A program made the translations under genes and the position numbers. A stretch of 64,000 nucleotides of DNA from AP-15 sp963732095. Its GTDB lineage: Bacteria; Pseudomonadota; Alphaproteobacteria; ATCC43930; CGMCC-115725. This document shows, in pieces, positions 35,641-44,731 of this stretch (within the stretch, counting starts at the first letter, position 1; every line of letters begins with the position of its first letter). The stretch lies in NCBI GenBank assembly GCA_963732095.1, contig CAVSZA010000014.1:310001-374000 (forward strand), in the 5' to 3' direction. The notes under the pieces are model-generated. The model was not told where the DNA came from. It saw only the letters and a program-made list of their open reading frames with translations, and ran no database searches.

Positions 35641-36711
35641 TCACTGCTCACGAAATTCTTTGCCGTGTCCGGTGAGCTTTTGGGCGGGGAGATAGACACC
35701 CTTGCTGTCGTCTTCTATCACCCGACCAATTACCTGCGCGCGCCGGCCATGGCGCTGCAGAACGGACAAGATGGCGTCACGATCCTTTTGGTTGGCGAGA
35801 ACGCAAAAGCCGACCCCCATGTTGTAGACTTGGTACATTTCCGCGCTGCTGACTCCACCATGGCTTTGGATCAGTCGGAAAATCGGGGGCACCGGTGGCA
35901 AGTTGTCGATCATGAAGCCCACCTTCGCATCGACCCGGGGTAGGTTTAGCAATCCATCGCCGGTTATGTTGATCAGGCCTTTCACGGTCGGGACCTTGTC
36001 GATTATTTCAAGCATCTCTGGTACATAAATCAAAGTCGGGCGGAGGAGCTCTTCCCCCAAAGAAATGCCAAGTTCGGGCAGGACCTGATCGATCGATAAG
36101 TTGCCCTGCTTGAAAAAGACGTAGCGCGCCAGGGTCAAGCCGTTGCTGTGGATGCCGCTGCTCTCGAGCCCGATGACGACGTCACCGGGTATGAGATCGC
36201 GGCCGGTGATGATGCGGTCGAGCGGCACGATACCGACTGCTGTTCCGACCAGGTCGAAGCCGCGCACCACGTCCTTGAGGGGCGAGATCTCGCCGCCGGA
36301 GATCGAAACCCCGGCTTGCTTGGCACCCTCCGCCAGGCCAATCGCAATCCCGCCCAGCATGTCAGCGTCGGATTGCTCGACCCCTATGTAGTCGACCAGG
36401 GAGATCGGGCGCGCCCCGACGCAGAGCAAATCGTTGACATTCATCGCGACGCAATCGATGCCGATCGTGTCATAGCGGCGCATCATCTGCGCGATGATCG
36501 ACTTAGACCCGACCCCGTCGGTGCAAATTGCCAGACCGATGCCGCCGATATCGATGACGTTTGCAAAATACCCGATATCGAGCTTGACCGCACCGATCCC
36601 GCCCGCCGACGGCCAGGTCTCCTTGATGCGCTCGACGATCTTGTGCAGGCCGGATTGCGTCGCGGCGGTATCGACGCCTGCCGTCTTGTAGAGGTCGGTC
36701 TGCGCTTTCAT
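35641..36711 (-). CDS. purM: Phosphoribosylformylglycinamidine cyclo-ligase (AIR synthase), divergent type
   Basis: 356 aa PurM-fold ATPase: converts FGAM to AIR in purine synthesis. Recognised by YKTAGVDT at the start, TDGVGSK, MNVNDLLCVGARP, the AGVSISGGEISPL block and GLESSGIHSNGL. The long Lys/Ile-rich spacer, and the divergence from the usual alphaproteobacterial form, are notable, but the catalytic pattern is complete. It stands alone, not with purN as is common. Confidence 0.9.
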   Translation of the reverse strand: MKAQTDLYKTAGVDTAATQSGLHKIVERIKETWPSAGGIGAVKLDIGYFANVIDIGGIGLAICTDGVGSKSIIAQMMRRYDTIGIDCVAMNVNDLLCVGARPISLVDYIGVEQSDADMLGGIAIGLAEGAKQAGVSISGGEISPLKDVVRGFDLVGTAVGIVPLDRIITGRDLIPGDVVIGLESSGIHSNGLTLARYVFFKQGNLSIDQVLPELGISLGEELLRPTLIYVPEMLEIIDKVPTVKGLINITGDGLLNLPRVDAKVGFMIDNLPPVPPIFRLIQSHGGVSSAEMYQVYNMGVGFCVLANQKDRDAILSVLQRHGRRAQVIGRVIEDDSKGVYLPAQKLTGHGKEFREQ

Positions 36712-36795
36712 GCAATGCTCCGATACGCGATGTCGATTAGACGAAGGACGCTCGCCTGCGTAGAGTGAGGATCAAACGATCAAGGAGGATGATCC

Positions 36796-37638
36796 ATGGC
36801 TACACCGGAACTGCGCCCGCTCGGCAAGGCGCTCGGCACCGAGGCGCTCGGCGTCGATCTGGCAAAGCTCGACGACGACACCTTTGACTGGATCCGTCAG
36901 GCTTTTGCCGAGCATCCGGTGCTGGTGTTCCGCGGTCAGCAACTGGGCGCCGGCGACATCGCCGCTTTCGGACGCCGGTTCGGGACGCCCCGCATCCACT
37001 CGCTGGTCAGTTATCGCCACGAAGAGCACCCTGAGGTGTCTTGGCTGCGCAATATTGACGAAGAGGGCAAGGTCGATTGGTACGGGGTCAAGCGCGCGAC
37101 CGACTGGCATACCAACTCGACCTATGAGGAAGAACTGCCGCTGCTTGCGATGCTGCACGCGCTGGAGATCCCCGCGACGAAGGGCGGCACGATGTTCGCC
37201 GATATGCGTGCCGCCTACGATGCGCTGCCGCCGGCCATGAAGGATCGCCTCTCCGGCCTCGTCGGATTGCACGGCCGCACTGATGGCCCTGCCGGCGCGC
37301 GCCTTTACGATCCGGAGGAGGAGATGCGCCGGACCGACAAGAAATATGTGGAGCAGCCCCGCCCGGCGGTGATCAACCATCCGATAACCGGCCGCCCGAT
37401 CCTGTTCGTCAACCCGATGCACACGCACGGCTTCGAGGGGATGGGCCGCGGCGAGGCCTGGCAGCTGATCGAGGAACTGGCCGCGCACGCCACGCAGGAG
37501 CGCTTCACCTATTACCACTCCTGGCAGGTCGGCGATCTGTTGATTTGGGATGAGCGGGCGACGATGCACCGCGGCGCCGGCGACTACCACCCCGAGGAGC
37601 GCCGCATCATGCTGCGCACTATCGTTTACCCGAACTGA
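36796..37638 (+). CDS. TauD/TfdA-like dioxygenase with altered metal triad (His-x-Asn)
   Basis: 280 aa, clear TauD family length and order: VFRGQQLG, FGRRFGTP, the W-H-T motif at 104-106, and VGDLLIWDERATMH with His258 as distal ligand and Arg274 for 2-oxoglutarate. The proximal carboxylate position is Asn107 (WHTNSTY) where the standard is Asp. Loss of this carboxylate occurs in halogenases and some inactive members, so activity and reaction type are open. GGAGG lies before ATG. Separated from purM by divergent starts. Confidence 0.9.
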   Translation: MATPELRPLGKALGTEALGVDLAKLDDDTFDWIRQAFAEHPVLVFRGQQLGAGDIAAFGRRFGTPRIHSLVSYRHEEHPEVSWLRNIDEEGKVDWYGVKRATDWHTNSTYEEELPLLAMLHALEIPATKGGTMFADMRAAYDALPPAMKDRLSGLVGLHGRTDGPAGARLYDPEEEMRRTDKKYVEQPRPAVINHPITGRPILFVNPMHTHGFEGMGRGEAWQLIEELAAHATQERFTYYHSWQVGDLLIWDERATMHRGAGDYHPEERRIMLRTIVYPN

Positions 37639-37646
37639 AGGCGGGC

Positions 37647-38615
37647 TTAGCGGCGGGGGCGGGAGAGATGCGGTGCGTCCAGCCCCACCCCGACCAGATG
37701 GCCGAATAGTGTCGCGAGCTGCCGACGGTCTGCCTCGGGCAAGGCTGGCTTGAGGATCGAGGCGATATTGGTCCGCAGATGCTCCGGGTTTCCTGTGCCG
37801 AACAGCACGACATCGACGCCGGGCTCGTGGCGCACAAAACGATAGGCGGCATCCGGCACCGTGCTCGCGCCGCCTTCATGGACCAAAAAGCCTAACGGAT
37901 CCGGCGCTTCGGCCAGCCATTCCGGGACCTCACCCGTTGCGGCGAGATCGCGCATCGTGGCCCGCAGACGCTCGGGTTGCGAAAAGATATTGCGCACCGC
38001 GAACATCAGCAACGTGCCCACTCGGTTGGCGCGGGTCAGCGGAAAGACGCGGTCGCGGGCGTTCTGATGCATCATGTGAAACCCGAGCATGACCACCTCC
38101 CAAACCCCGTCTTGCGCCGCCCGGTGCAGAACCTGGTGCCCGGGATCGTGCGGTGCCGTCTCGGTGATGCCGAGATGGCGGAACTTGCCTTTCGCCTTCT
38201 CCCTCAATAGCACCGGAGCCAAATCGTTCAGCGCGTGGTCATAGGCGCTCGGCGGCACCCCGTGGAGCTGATAGACATCGATGTAGTCGGTATCAAGCCG
38301 GCTTAGCGACTTGTCGAGGCTGGCGACGATGCCCTCCGGCGTCGAATGGGGGTTGCTGAAGCTGAACGGCGCCTTCGTGCAGATCACGACTTCCTCGCGG
38401 GGCATCGATTTGATTGCCTTGCCGAGCACCTCTTCGGTGCCGTATGCCGCGGCGGTATCGAATAGATTGACCCCGAGCTCCACGGCCTGCCGGATTATCG
38501 CAACAGCGTCCGCCTCGCTTTTGCCCTGAGCCAGCCCCAGCTGACTGAACCCGCCGCAGCCGAGCCCGGCGACGCTGACCTTCATTCCGGTGTTGCCGAG
38601 CGTTGTGTAATCCAT
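37647..38615 (-). CDS. Aldo/keto reductase family oxidoreductase
   Basis: 322 aa TIM-barrel NADPH-dependent reductase. NLFDTAAAYGTEEVLG carries catalytic Asp and Tyr; later KSLSRLDTDYIDVYQLHG gives the His. The start ATG 38615 (MDYTTLGNTGMKVS) is the family-typical N-terminus with AGGAAACGG upstream. Convergent with the TauD-like gene by 8 bp. Substrate unknown. Confidence 0.92.
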   Translation of the reverse strand: MDYTTLGNTGMKVSVAGLGCGGFSQLGLAQGKSEADAVAIIRQAVELGVNLFDTAAAYGTEEVLGKAIKSMPREEVVICTKAPFSFSNPHSTPEGIVASLDKSLSRLDTDYIDVYQLHGVPPSAYDHALNDLAPVLLREKAKGKFRHLGITETAPHDPGHQVLHRAAQDGVWEVVMLGFHMMHQNARDRVFPLTRANRVGTLLMFAVRNIFSQPERLRATMRDLAATGEVPEWLAEAPDPLGFLVHEGGASTVPDAAYRFVRHEPGVDVVLFGTGNPEHLRTNIASILKPALPEADRRQLATLFGHLVGVGLDAPHLSRPRR

Positions 38616-38770
38616 CCGTTTCCTGCCGGCTGTTGCAGCCCTCCTGCCGTCGGGTCGAGCTGTCAATCATGCACAGCTCAGCCCCGCTCTGCAGGGGATT
38701 GTCGGGTAACGCAAAATTACGCAATGTTGTCCACTCGCATTTTGCCGCGCGTCGAGGAGATCACACGAAC

Positions 38771-39964
38771 ATGAGGATCGATCAGGCCGTAAATATCGAA
38801 GACCTGCATCGCATGGCGAAGCGGCGGCTGCCGAAGATCGCCTTCGATTTTATCGAAGGCGGGCTGGAAGACGAGCGTGGGCTCGAAACCAACACCTCGG
38901 CTTTTCAAAAGCACAAATTGCTGCCGCGTTATCTGGTCGATGTCTCGAAACGCGACCAGACAAAGACGATCTTCGGCCAGACGTTTGCGAGCCCATTCGG
39001 CATCTCGCCGACCGGCGGGGCGGGTCTGTTCCGCTATCATGGCGACTTGATGCTGGCCGAGGCGGCGCGCGACGCGAATATTCCGTACATTATGTCAGGC
39101 GCCAGCAACGACACGATCGAGGAGGCAGCCAAGATCGCGCCGAAGAACCATTGGTATCAGCTTTACGCAGCGCGCGATCCGGCGGTCAACACCGACTTGA
39201 TCAGGCGCACGGCGGATGCCGGGCTTGGCGCATTGGTATTGACGGTCGATACGCCGGTTAGTTCGAAGCGCGAGCGCAACATCCGCAACGGTTTTGCCAA
39301 CATCCGCGGCGGTTTGTTCCAGGCGCTGAGCCTCAAACCCTCGATCCTTGCCGAGGCGCTTACTCATCCCGGGTGGATCGTCGAATATTTCAAGCGCGGC
39401 GGCGGCACGCCGATGTTGGGTAACTGGGAGCCCTACGCACCACCGGGTTCGAATGCCGAAGAGGTCTATAAACACTCCAGTTCGTTGCGTCCGTTTAATA
39501 CGCAGACCTGGCGCGATCTGGAGAGCTACCGCAAGCTCTTCCCGCGCGCTCTCGTCGTAAAGGGCATTATGAGCCCGGCCGACGCATTGCGCGCCGTCGA
39601 TGTCGGTTGCGACGGCATCATGGTGTCCAATCACGGAGGGCGCCAGCTCGACCAGGCACCCGGATCGCTCGACGTGCTGCCGGCAATCAAGGCGGCAGTC
39701 GGCGATAAACTGACCCTGCTCCTCGACAGCGGGGTTCGCCGCGGTGCCGATATCCTGATCGCGCTCTGCCTTGGCGCCGATTTCTGCTTCATGGGCCGCC
39801 CGACCCTCTATGGCGCAGCGGCAGGCGGGCTGCCCGGCGTCAAGAAGGCGATCGACATCTTTGTCAACGAGATCGACCTGGTCATGGGCCAGATCGGCTG
39901 CCCGAGCCTCGATCAGCTTGGTCCCGATTTTCTGTGGCGCGAAGACTGGGCGCGCAACGTCTGA
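38771..39964 (+). CDS. FMN-dependent alpha-hydroxy acid dehydrogenase (LldD/mandelate type), copy 1
   Basis: 397 aa. Oxidises L-2-hydroxy acids with FMN; membrane-quinone or oxygen acceptor undetermined. Signature SNHGGRQLD (catalytic His and Arg region) near residue 290, GISPTGG FMN loop and SGVRRGADI phosphate site are conserved. Start ATG 38771. It is followed 20 bp later by a paralogue with the same N-terminal pattern (DQAVNIEDLHR) on the same strand. Substrate (lactate, mandelate, glycolate or another) not assignable. Confidence 0.93.
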   Translation: MRIDQAVNIEDLHRMAKRRLPKIAFDFIEGGLEDERGLETNTSAFQKHKLLPRYLVDVSKRDQTKTIFGQTFASPFGISPTGGAGLFRYHGDLMLAEAARDANIPYIMSGASNDTIEEAAKIAPKNHWYQLYAARDPAVNTDLIRRTADAGLGALVLTVDTPVSSKRERNIRNGFANIRGGLFQALSLKPSILAEALTHPGWIVEYFKRGGGTPMLGNWEPYAPPGSNAEEVYKHSSSLRPFNTQTWRDLESYRKLFPRALVVKGIMSPADALRAVDVGCDGIMVSNHGGRQLDQAPGSLDVLPAIKAAVGDKLTLLLDSGVRRGADILIALCLGADFCFMGRPTLYGAAAGGLPGVKKAIDIFVNEIDLVMGQIGCPSLDQLGPDFLWREDWARNV

Positions 39965-39984
39965 CCCTGAGAGATCAGCAAGCC

Positions 39985-41178
39985 ATGAATTTCGATCAAG
40001 CGGTCAATATCGAAGACCTGCATCGGATCGCGAAGCGCAAATTGCCAAAGATCATCTTCGACTACATCGAAGGCGGGGTCGAGGATGAGCGTGGCCTCGC
40101 GCGCAACGAAGCTGCGTTCCACAATCATCGGCTGTTGCCGCGGTATCTGGTCGACGTATCGAAGCGCGACCAATCTGCGATGGTTTTCGGCCACACCTAT
40201 TCGAGTCCGTTCGGGATCTCACCGACCGGCGGGGTCGGCCTGTACCGGCGGGAGGGCGAGGGGATGCTGGCCGAAGCCGCGGCGGCCGCGAACATCCCAT
40301 ACGTCATGTCGGGCGGCAGCAACGCCTCGATGGAGGAAGCGCTGCGGGTCGCCCCGAACAACGTCTGGTTCCAACTTTATGCGGCCAAAGACTCCGACAT
40401 TACGGATGCACTGATCGGGCGGGCGCGAGACGGCGGCGCGGGCGCGCTGGTGCTGACCGTCGATGTGCCGGTGCATCCGAAGCGCGAGCGAAACTACCGC
40501 AACGGCTTCTCTCGAATCCGCGGCGGCGGTGTCCTGGAATCATTCAAGCTGAAGCCGTCGATCCTGTTGGAGGCCATCACCCATCCCGCCTGGGTCCTTG
40601 AATATATGCGGCTGGGCGGCGCGCCGACCCTGGGGAATTGGGCGCCTCACGCCGGCAACGGGGCGAGCACGTCGGACGTCATCGCGTTCGGACGCGGACA
40701 GACCCCGGCTGCCGCGCAGACCTGGCGCGACCTCGAACGCTATCGGCGCCTGTTTCCGCGCGCCCTTGTCGTCAAGGGCATCCTGAACCCGGCCGACGCT
40801 GTTCGCGCCGCGGAGATCGGGGTCGACGGGATCATCGTCTCGAACCATGGCGGCCGCCAACTCGACCAGGCGCCCGCCTCGCTCGAGGCTCTGCCGGCGA
40901 TTAAGGCGGCGGTCGGCGACAAAGTGACCGTGATGCTCGACAGCGGCGTGCGCCGTGGCGCCGATATCCTCATCGCCTTGTGCCTCGGCGCGCAATTCGT
41001 GTTCTTCGGCCGCCCGACGCTCTACGGCGCCGTCGCCGGCGGGCTTCCTGGCGTGAAAAAGGCGCTCGACATCTTCCGCGACGAGATCGACCTCGTCATG
41101 GCCCAGATCGGCTGCCCGAGCCTCGACCAACTCGGCCCCGAATTCCTGTGGCGCGAGGACTGGACGCAGAACCGCTGA
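39985..41178 (+). CDS. FMN-dependent alpha-hydroxy acid dehydrogenase, copy 2
   Basis: 397 aa, same length as copy 1, with identical short blocks such as QAVNIEDLHR, SNHGGRQLDQAP, VRRGADILIALCLGA and MAQIGCPSLDQLG (copy 1 has MGQ). Catalytic region SNHGGRQLD is intact, so both copies should be active. Start ATG 39985 is 20 bp after copy 1. The C-terminus (REDWTQNR) also matches copy 1, so the duplication covered the whole gene. Confidence 0.93.
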   Translation: MNFDQAVNIEDLHRIAKRKLPKIIFDYIEGGVEDERGLARNEAAFHNHRLLPRYLVDVSKRDQSAMVFGHTYSSPFGISPTGGVGLYRREGEGMLAEAAAAANIPYVMSGGSNASMEEALRVAPNNVWFQLYAAKDSDITDALIGRARDGGAGALVLTVDVPVHPKRERNYRNGFSRIRGGGVLESFKLKPSILLEAITHPAWVLEYMRLGGAPTLGNWAPHAGNGASTSDVIAFGRGQTPAAAQTWRDLERYRRLFPRALVVKGILNPADAVRAAEIGVDGIIVSNHGGRQLDQAPASLEALPAIKAAVGDKVTVMLDSGVRRGADILIALCLGAQFVFFGRPTLYGAVAGGLPGVKKALDIFRDEIDLVMAQIGCPSLDQLGPEFLWREDWTQNR

Positions 41179-41207
41179 TGCGGCCGTGAGGATCAGTTGC
41201 CGGCGGA

Positions 41208-42620
41208 CTACGCCGCAGGCCTGGCCAAGGCAATCGTCGGCTGGCCAAGCGCGCTGTCCATCTCCTCGAATGTGCGGCCCTTGGTTTCGGGGCCGAATGC
41301 CCAGAAGCCGATGATGCCGAGGATGTACCAGGAGGCGAAATAGACAAAGGCGGGGCCTAGCATCACGAGGTTTGGCGCTGCCGGCTTGATGATGTCGCCG
41401 GCACCCATGATTAATGCCAGGCCCGCCGGCCCAAGCACCTTGCCGCCGAGATTGCCGGTCCCATAGCTCATGCCCATGCCGCTGCTGCGCAGCCGGGCCG
41501 GCCAGATTTCGGACATATACGGTCCGACGACCGTGTAGATCGCGCTGCTGAAAAACGTTCCCGTTATCAGCAATATGTAGAACAGCGACCAACTGCCGAT
41601 AAATACGTCGTGGAAATAGCCCGCGGACACCGTCAGGAGCGCCGCCATCCCGCAGACCAAAGTTCCGGCGCCGCGTCGCCCGAGCGGTTCAATCAGGGTA
41701 GTGATAAAGAACCGGCCGACGATCCCCGAAAGGCCGACAAAGACCATCAGAAACGCCGCATGCGCCGGGGTCGTATTGAGCACGATCACGAGCAGCGTCG
41801 CCCCCCATAGACCCAGCGAAGCCCCACCGGTCTGGGTCAGGCCGGTCAGGCAGCCGGCCGCGACCAGCCGCGGATATTTGAACAGTTCGAGCCAGCGTGT
41901 GCGTTCGGTGGGCGGCAGCGCCGGCGGCAAGGCGATCTCTTTGGGATCAATCATCAGTGCCCAGGCGAGCGAGCGTCGCGCCTCCTCAGGGCGCCCCACC
42001 CGGATCAGCCAGCGCGGTGATTCCGGGACCCAATAGCGGATCATGAACACCAGTACGAGCGGCGACAGGCCGACCAGGAATAGATAGCGCCAGCCGATTA
42101 TAGGCAGCAGCCATGAGGCCACCAAACCGGCCAACATGCCGCCGCCCGGCAACAAGGTCGTGACCAGCGCGCTGACCCAGCCGCGCTTGTAAGCGGGGAT
42201 GAATTCCTGCACCAACGGCAGATCGATTGTGAAGATGCCGGCATTACCGACGCCGACAAAGACCCGGAAGAACACCAGGAACAGCCAGCCCGGGATCACG
42301 GCACTCGGTCCCGGCGTGAAGACCATGATGCCGGTGGCGAGCGATATGGTGACCGCCGACCACATGAACACCGTACGCCGGCCGATCCGATCGCCGAGCC
42401 AACCCCAAATGAAGGCGCCCGGGACCGCGCCGAGACCGGAAGCCAGCAGGATCGCGCCGCCCTGCCAATAGGGCAGCGACCACTCCTTGGTCAGCGCCGC
42501 TGTAACGTATCCGATCAGAAAGAAATCGAAGAAATCGAGCAGGTCGGCGACGTTAGCGGTGCAAATCAGCTTCCACTGATTTTTCGTCAGCCGCTTCTGT
42601 CGCTCCAACAGTTCGATCAT
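41208..42620 (-). CDS. MFS transporter, copy 1
   Basis: 470 aa with about 12 predicted membrane helices. Sugar-porter/AAHS-like features: conserved loops GWLGDRIGRR between helices 2 and 3 and a long cytoplasmic segment RPEEARRSLAWAL mid-protein. Start ATG 42620 with GGAGG upstream; N-terminus MIELLERQKRLTKNQW is shared with the next gene. Likely substrate type is an organic acid, suggested only by the neighbouring hydroxy acid dehydrogenases. It ends convergent to the second dehydrogenase copy (29 bp). Confidence 0.91.
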   Translation of the reverse strand: MIELLERQKRLTKNQWKLICTANVADLLDFFDFFLIGYVTAALTKEWSLPYWQGGAILLASGLGAVPGAFIWGWLGDRIGRRTVFMWSAVTISLATGIMVFTPGPSAVIPGWLFLVFFRVFVGVGNAGIFTIDLPLVQEFIPAYKRGWVSALVTTLLPGGGMLAGLVASWLLPIIGWRYLFLVGLSPLVLVFMIRYWVPESPRWLIRVGRPEEARRSLAWALMIDPKEIALPPALPPTERTRWLELFKYPRLVAAGCLTGLTQTGGASLGLWGATLLVIVLNTTPAHAAFLMVFVGLSGIVGRFFITTLIEPLGRRGAGTLVCGMAALLTVSAGYFHDVFIGSWSLFYILLITGTFFSSAIYTVVGPYMSEIWPARLRSSGMGMSYGTGNLGGKVLGPAGLALIMGAGDIIKPAAPNLVMLGPAFVYFASWYILGIIGFWAFGPETKGRTFEEMDSALGQPTIALARPAA

Positions 42621-42713
42621 CGTAACCTCCCGTTCCGCCTTGCCGCTGTGCGCCGGCAAGTTTCTCAATTCAAAATATCTTGGCGGATTACTCTTGGCCG
42701 CACAAGCTGCCGC

Positions 42714-44120
42714 TCAATTGCCGGCGGCGGTGCTTGTCCGCTGCGCTCCGACCCGGTCGGGCCCGCTCAGTTCTCGTTCGATCTCGTCGATGGTGCGGCC
42801 GCGGGTTTCCATGCCGATGAACCAGAACGCGGCTGCGCCGAGCACGTACCAGAACGCGAAATAGTTGAAGCCCGGGATCAGTGTATCGAGAGTGGCTTGT
42901 GGGCTGACAAAATTGGACGAACCAGCAATCAATGCCAGACCGGCCGGGCCGATAAACTTGCCGAGATTGCCGACGCCATAGACGAAGCCCATGCCGCTGC
43001 CGCGCAGCCGCGCCGGCCACATCTCGCCCATATAAGGCCCGACGATCGAATAGTTGCCGCTGCCAAAGAAATTCTGGATGAGGATCATCACGAAGAACAT
43101 CGACACCCCCCCGAGGAAGATGTCGTGCAGATAGCCGGCGAGCGACATGAAGAGCGCCGCGGTGAGGCAGCTGAAGATGCCTGAGGCGCGGCGGCCCCAG
43201 GCGTCCGAGATCCACGAGCAGAGGAAACGCCCGGCAATCGCCGACAGGCTGAGCCAGATTACCAATTTGGACGCCTCGGGAGCGGTGATCTTAAGCACCA
43301 TGACAAAGAGCGTCACCTGCCAGAGGGCGAGCCCGACGCCGCCGGTCTGGGTCAGCCCGGTCAGGCAGCCGGCCACGATGCTTCGCGGGTATTTGAAAAT
43401 ATCGAGCCAACGCGTGTGCTCGATCGCAGGAACCGTCACCGGCAAGGTGATCTGAGCGGGGTCCATTTGCAGCGCCCAGGCGAGGGCTTGCTGCGCCTCT
43501 TCCACCCGGCCTCGGCGCAATAGCCAGTGCGGCAACTCCGGGACGAATGCCCGAATGTAGAGGCATAGAAAGGCCGGCAACAGCCCGACAGCGACCATTC
43601 CGCGCCATCCGATATAGGGCGCTGCGAACGCTCCCAGCAACCCGGCCAGCAATGACCCGGCGGGCAACATGGTCGTGGTCAGTCCGGTAAACCAACCTCG
43701 TTTATGAGCAGGCGAAAACTCCTGCATCAAGGTGATATCGACCGAATACAAGCCGGTCACGGCGAACCCGACGAAAAAGCGGCAAATGACCAGGTAGATC
43801 CATCCCCCCTCCGGCGTCAGCGCCATCGCGCCGGTCGCGAGCGAGACGTTCAGGACGGCGGTGATCAGAGCCGGGCGGCGGCCGATCTTGTCGGCCATCC
43901 AGCCATAAAGAAGCGAGCCGAACGGCGCACTGACACCCGAGGCAAGCAGGATCGCCCCCGATTGGCCATAGGTCAGATGCCATTCCTTGACCACGAACGC
44001 CAGAACGAACCCGATCAGGAAGAAGTCGAAGAAATCGAGCATGTCGCCGAGCGTCGCGGCGCCCGCTATCTTCCACTGGTTCGCGGTGAGCTTCTTCTGA
44101 CGCTCCAACAGCTCCAGCAT
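42714..44120 (-). CDS. MFS transporter, copy 2
   Basis: 468 aa, about 12 membrane helices, paralogue of the preceding transporter: same N-terminus (LLERQK.LT.NQWK), FFDFFLIG, YGWMADKIGRR loop and RTIDEIE C-terminal motif. 93 bp separate the copies, so they probably share a transcript. The pair of transporters mirrors the pair of hydroxy acid dehydrogenases across the convergent junction. Confidence 0.91.
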   Translation of the reverse strand: MLELLERQKKLTANQWKIAGAATLGDMLDFFDFFLIGFVLAFVVKEWHLTYGQSGAILLASGVSAPFGSLLYGWMADKIGRRPALITAVLNVSLATGAMALTPEGGWIYLVICRFFVGFAVTGLYSVDITLMQEFSPAHKRGWFTGLTTTMLPAGSLLAGLLGAFAAPYIGWRGMVAVGLLPAFLCLYIRAFVPELPHWLLRRGRVEEAQQALAWALQMDPAQITLPVTVPAIEHTRWLDIFKYPRSIVAGCLTGLTQTGGVGLALWQVTLFVMVLKITAPEASKLVIWLSLSAIAGRFLCSWISDAWGRRASGIFSCLTAALFMSLAGYLHDIFLGGVSMFFVMILIQNFFGSGNYSIVGPYMGEMWPARLRGSGMGFVYGVGNLGKFIGPAGLALIAGSSNFVSPQATLDTLIPGFNYFAFWYVLGAAAFWFIGMETRGRTIDEIERELSGPDRVGAQRTSTAAGN

Positions 44121-44247
44121 CTAGGCTGCTCCGATTTTGAGGCCTTGAGGCCAAGCACTTTTTAGTTGTCGGGCAGCGGCAATGGCACCGCCCTTCTTCC
44201 GAAGTTGCCGCAATCAATTCGCGCTGGCAATAGCATGTCCCGCGCAG

Positions 44248-44274
44248 GCCACCCAGCCTGCAGGACTGGGTGGC
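44248..44274. terminator. Hairpin after the lpx-gloA operon
   Basis: Perfect 9-bp stem GCCACCCAG (44248-44256) / CTGGGTGGC (44266-44274) with a 9-nt loop containing CCTGCAGG. Lies 17 bp downstream of the gloA stop on the minus strand. There is no T-run, so a factor-independent stop is not certain. Confidence 0.45.
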
Positions 44275-44290
44275 GAAGGTAATGGACGGA

Positions 44291-44731
44291 CTACGACCTT
44301 TCGATAAGTTCGATGCGATAGCCGTCAGGATCTTCGATGAAGGCGATCACCGAGCCGCCATGCGCCATCGGACCGGCCGGGCGGGGGACCTTGACACCCG
44401 CCGCGGCGAGGCGCTCGCAGGCTTTGTAGACATCCGGCACCGCAATCGCCAAGTGGCCAAAGGCACTACCCAGATTGTATGGCTCGGCCTGCTCCCAATT
44501 GTGGGTCAGCTCGAGCACGGTGCTGTTCGTCTCGTCGCCGTAGCCGACAAAGGCCAGCGTGAATTTTCCGCTCGGGTAGTCGCGCTTGCGCAGCAGTTTC
44601 ATGCCGAGCTGGTTGGTGTAGAAATTCAACGAGGCATCGAGATCGCGCACCCGGATCATCGTATGCAACAGCCGGGACTTGTCAGCGTCCAGCACCGGTT
44701 TTGAGGTCTGGGGCGCATCGGTCATTGTCAT
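44291..44731 (-). CDS. gloA: Lactoylglutathione lyase (glyoxalase I)
   Basis: 146 aa. Isomerises the hemithioacetal of methylglyoxal and glutathione. Ligands in LLHTMIRVRD (His23), TVLELTHNW (Glu), GHLAIAV (His) and DPDGYRIELIE (Glu) match the nickel-type enzyme. Start ATG 44731 overlaps the lpxB stop (ATGA), so it is the last gene of the lipid A operon. Function there is likely independent of lipid A. Confidence 0.93.
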   Translation of the reverse strand: MTMTDAPQTSKPVLDADKSRLLHTMIRVRDLDASLNFYTNQLGMKLLRKRDYPSGKFTLAFVGYGDETNSTVLELTHNWEQAEPYNLGSAFGHLAIAVPDVYKACERLAAAGVKVPRPAGPMAHGGSVIAFIEDPDGYRIELIERS

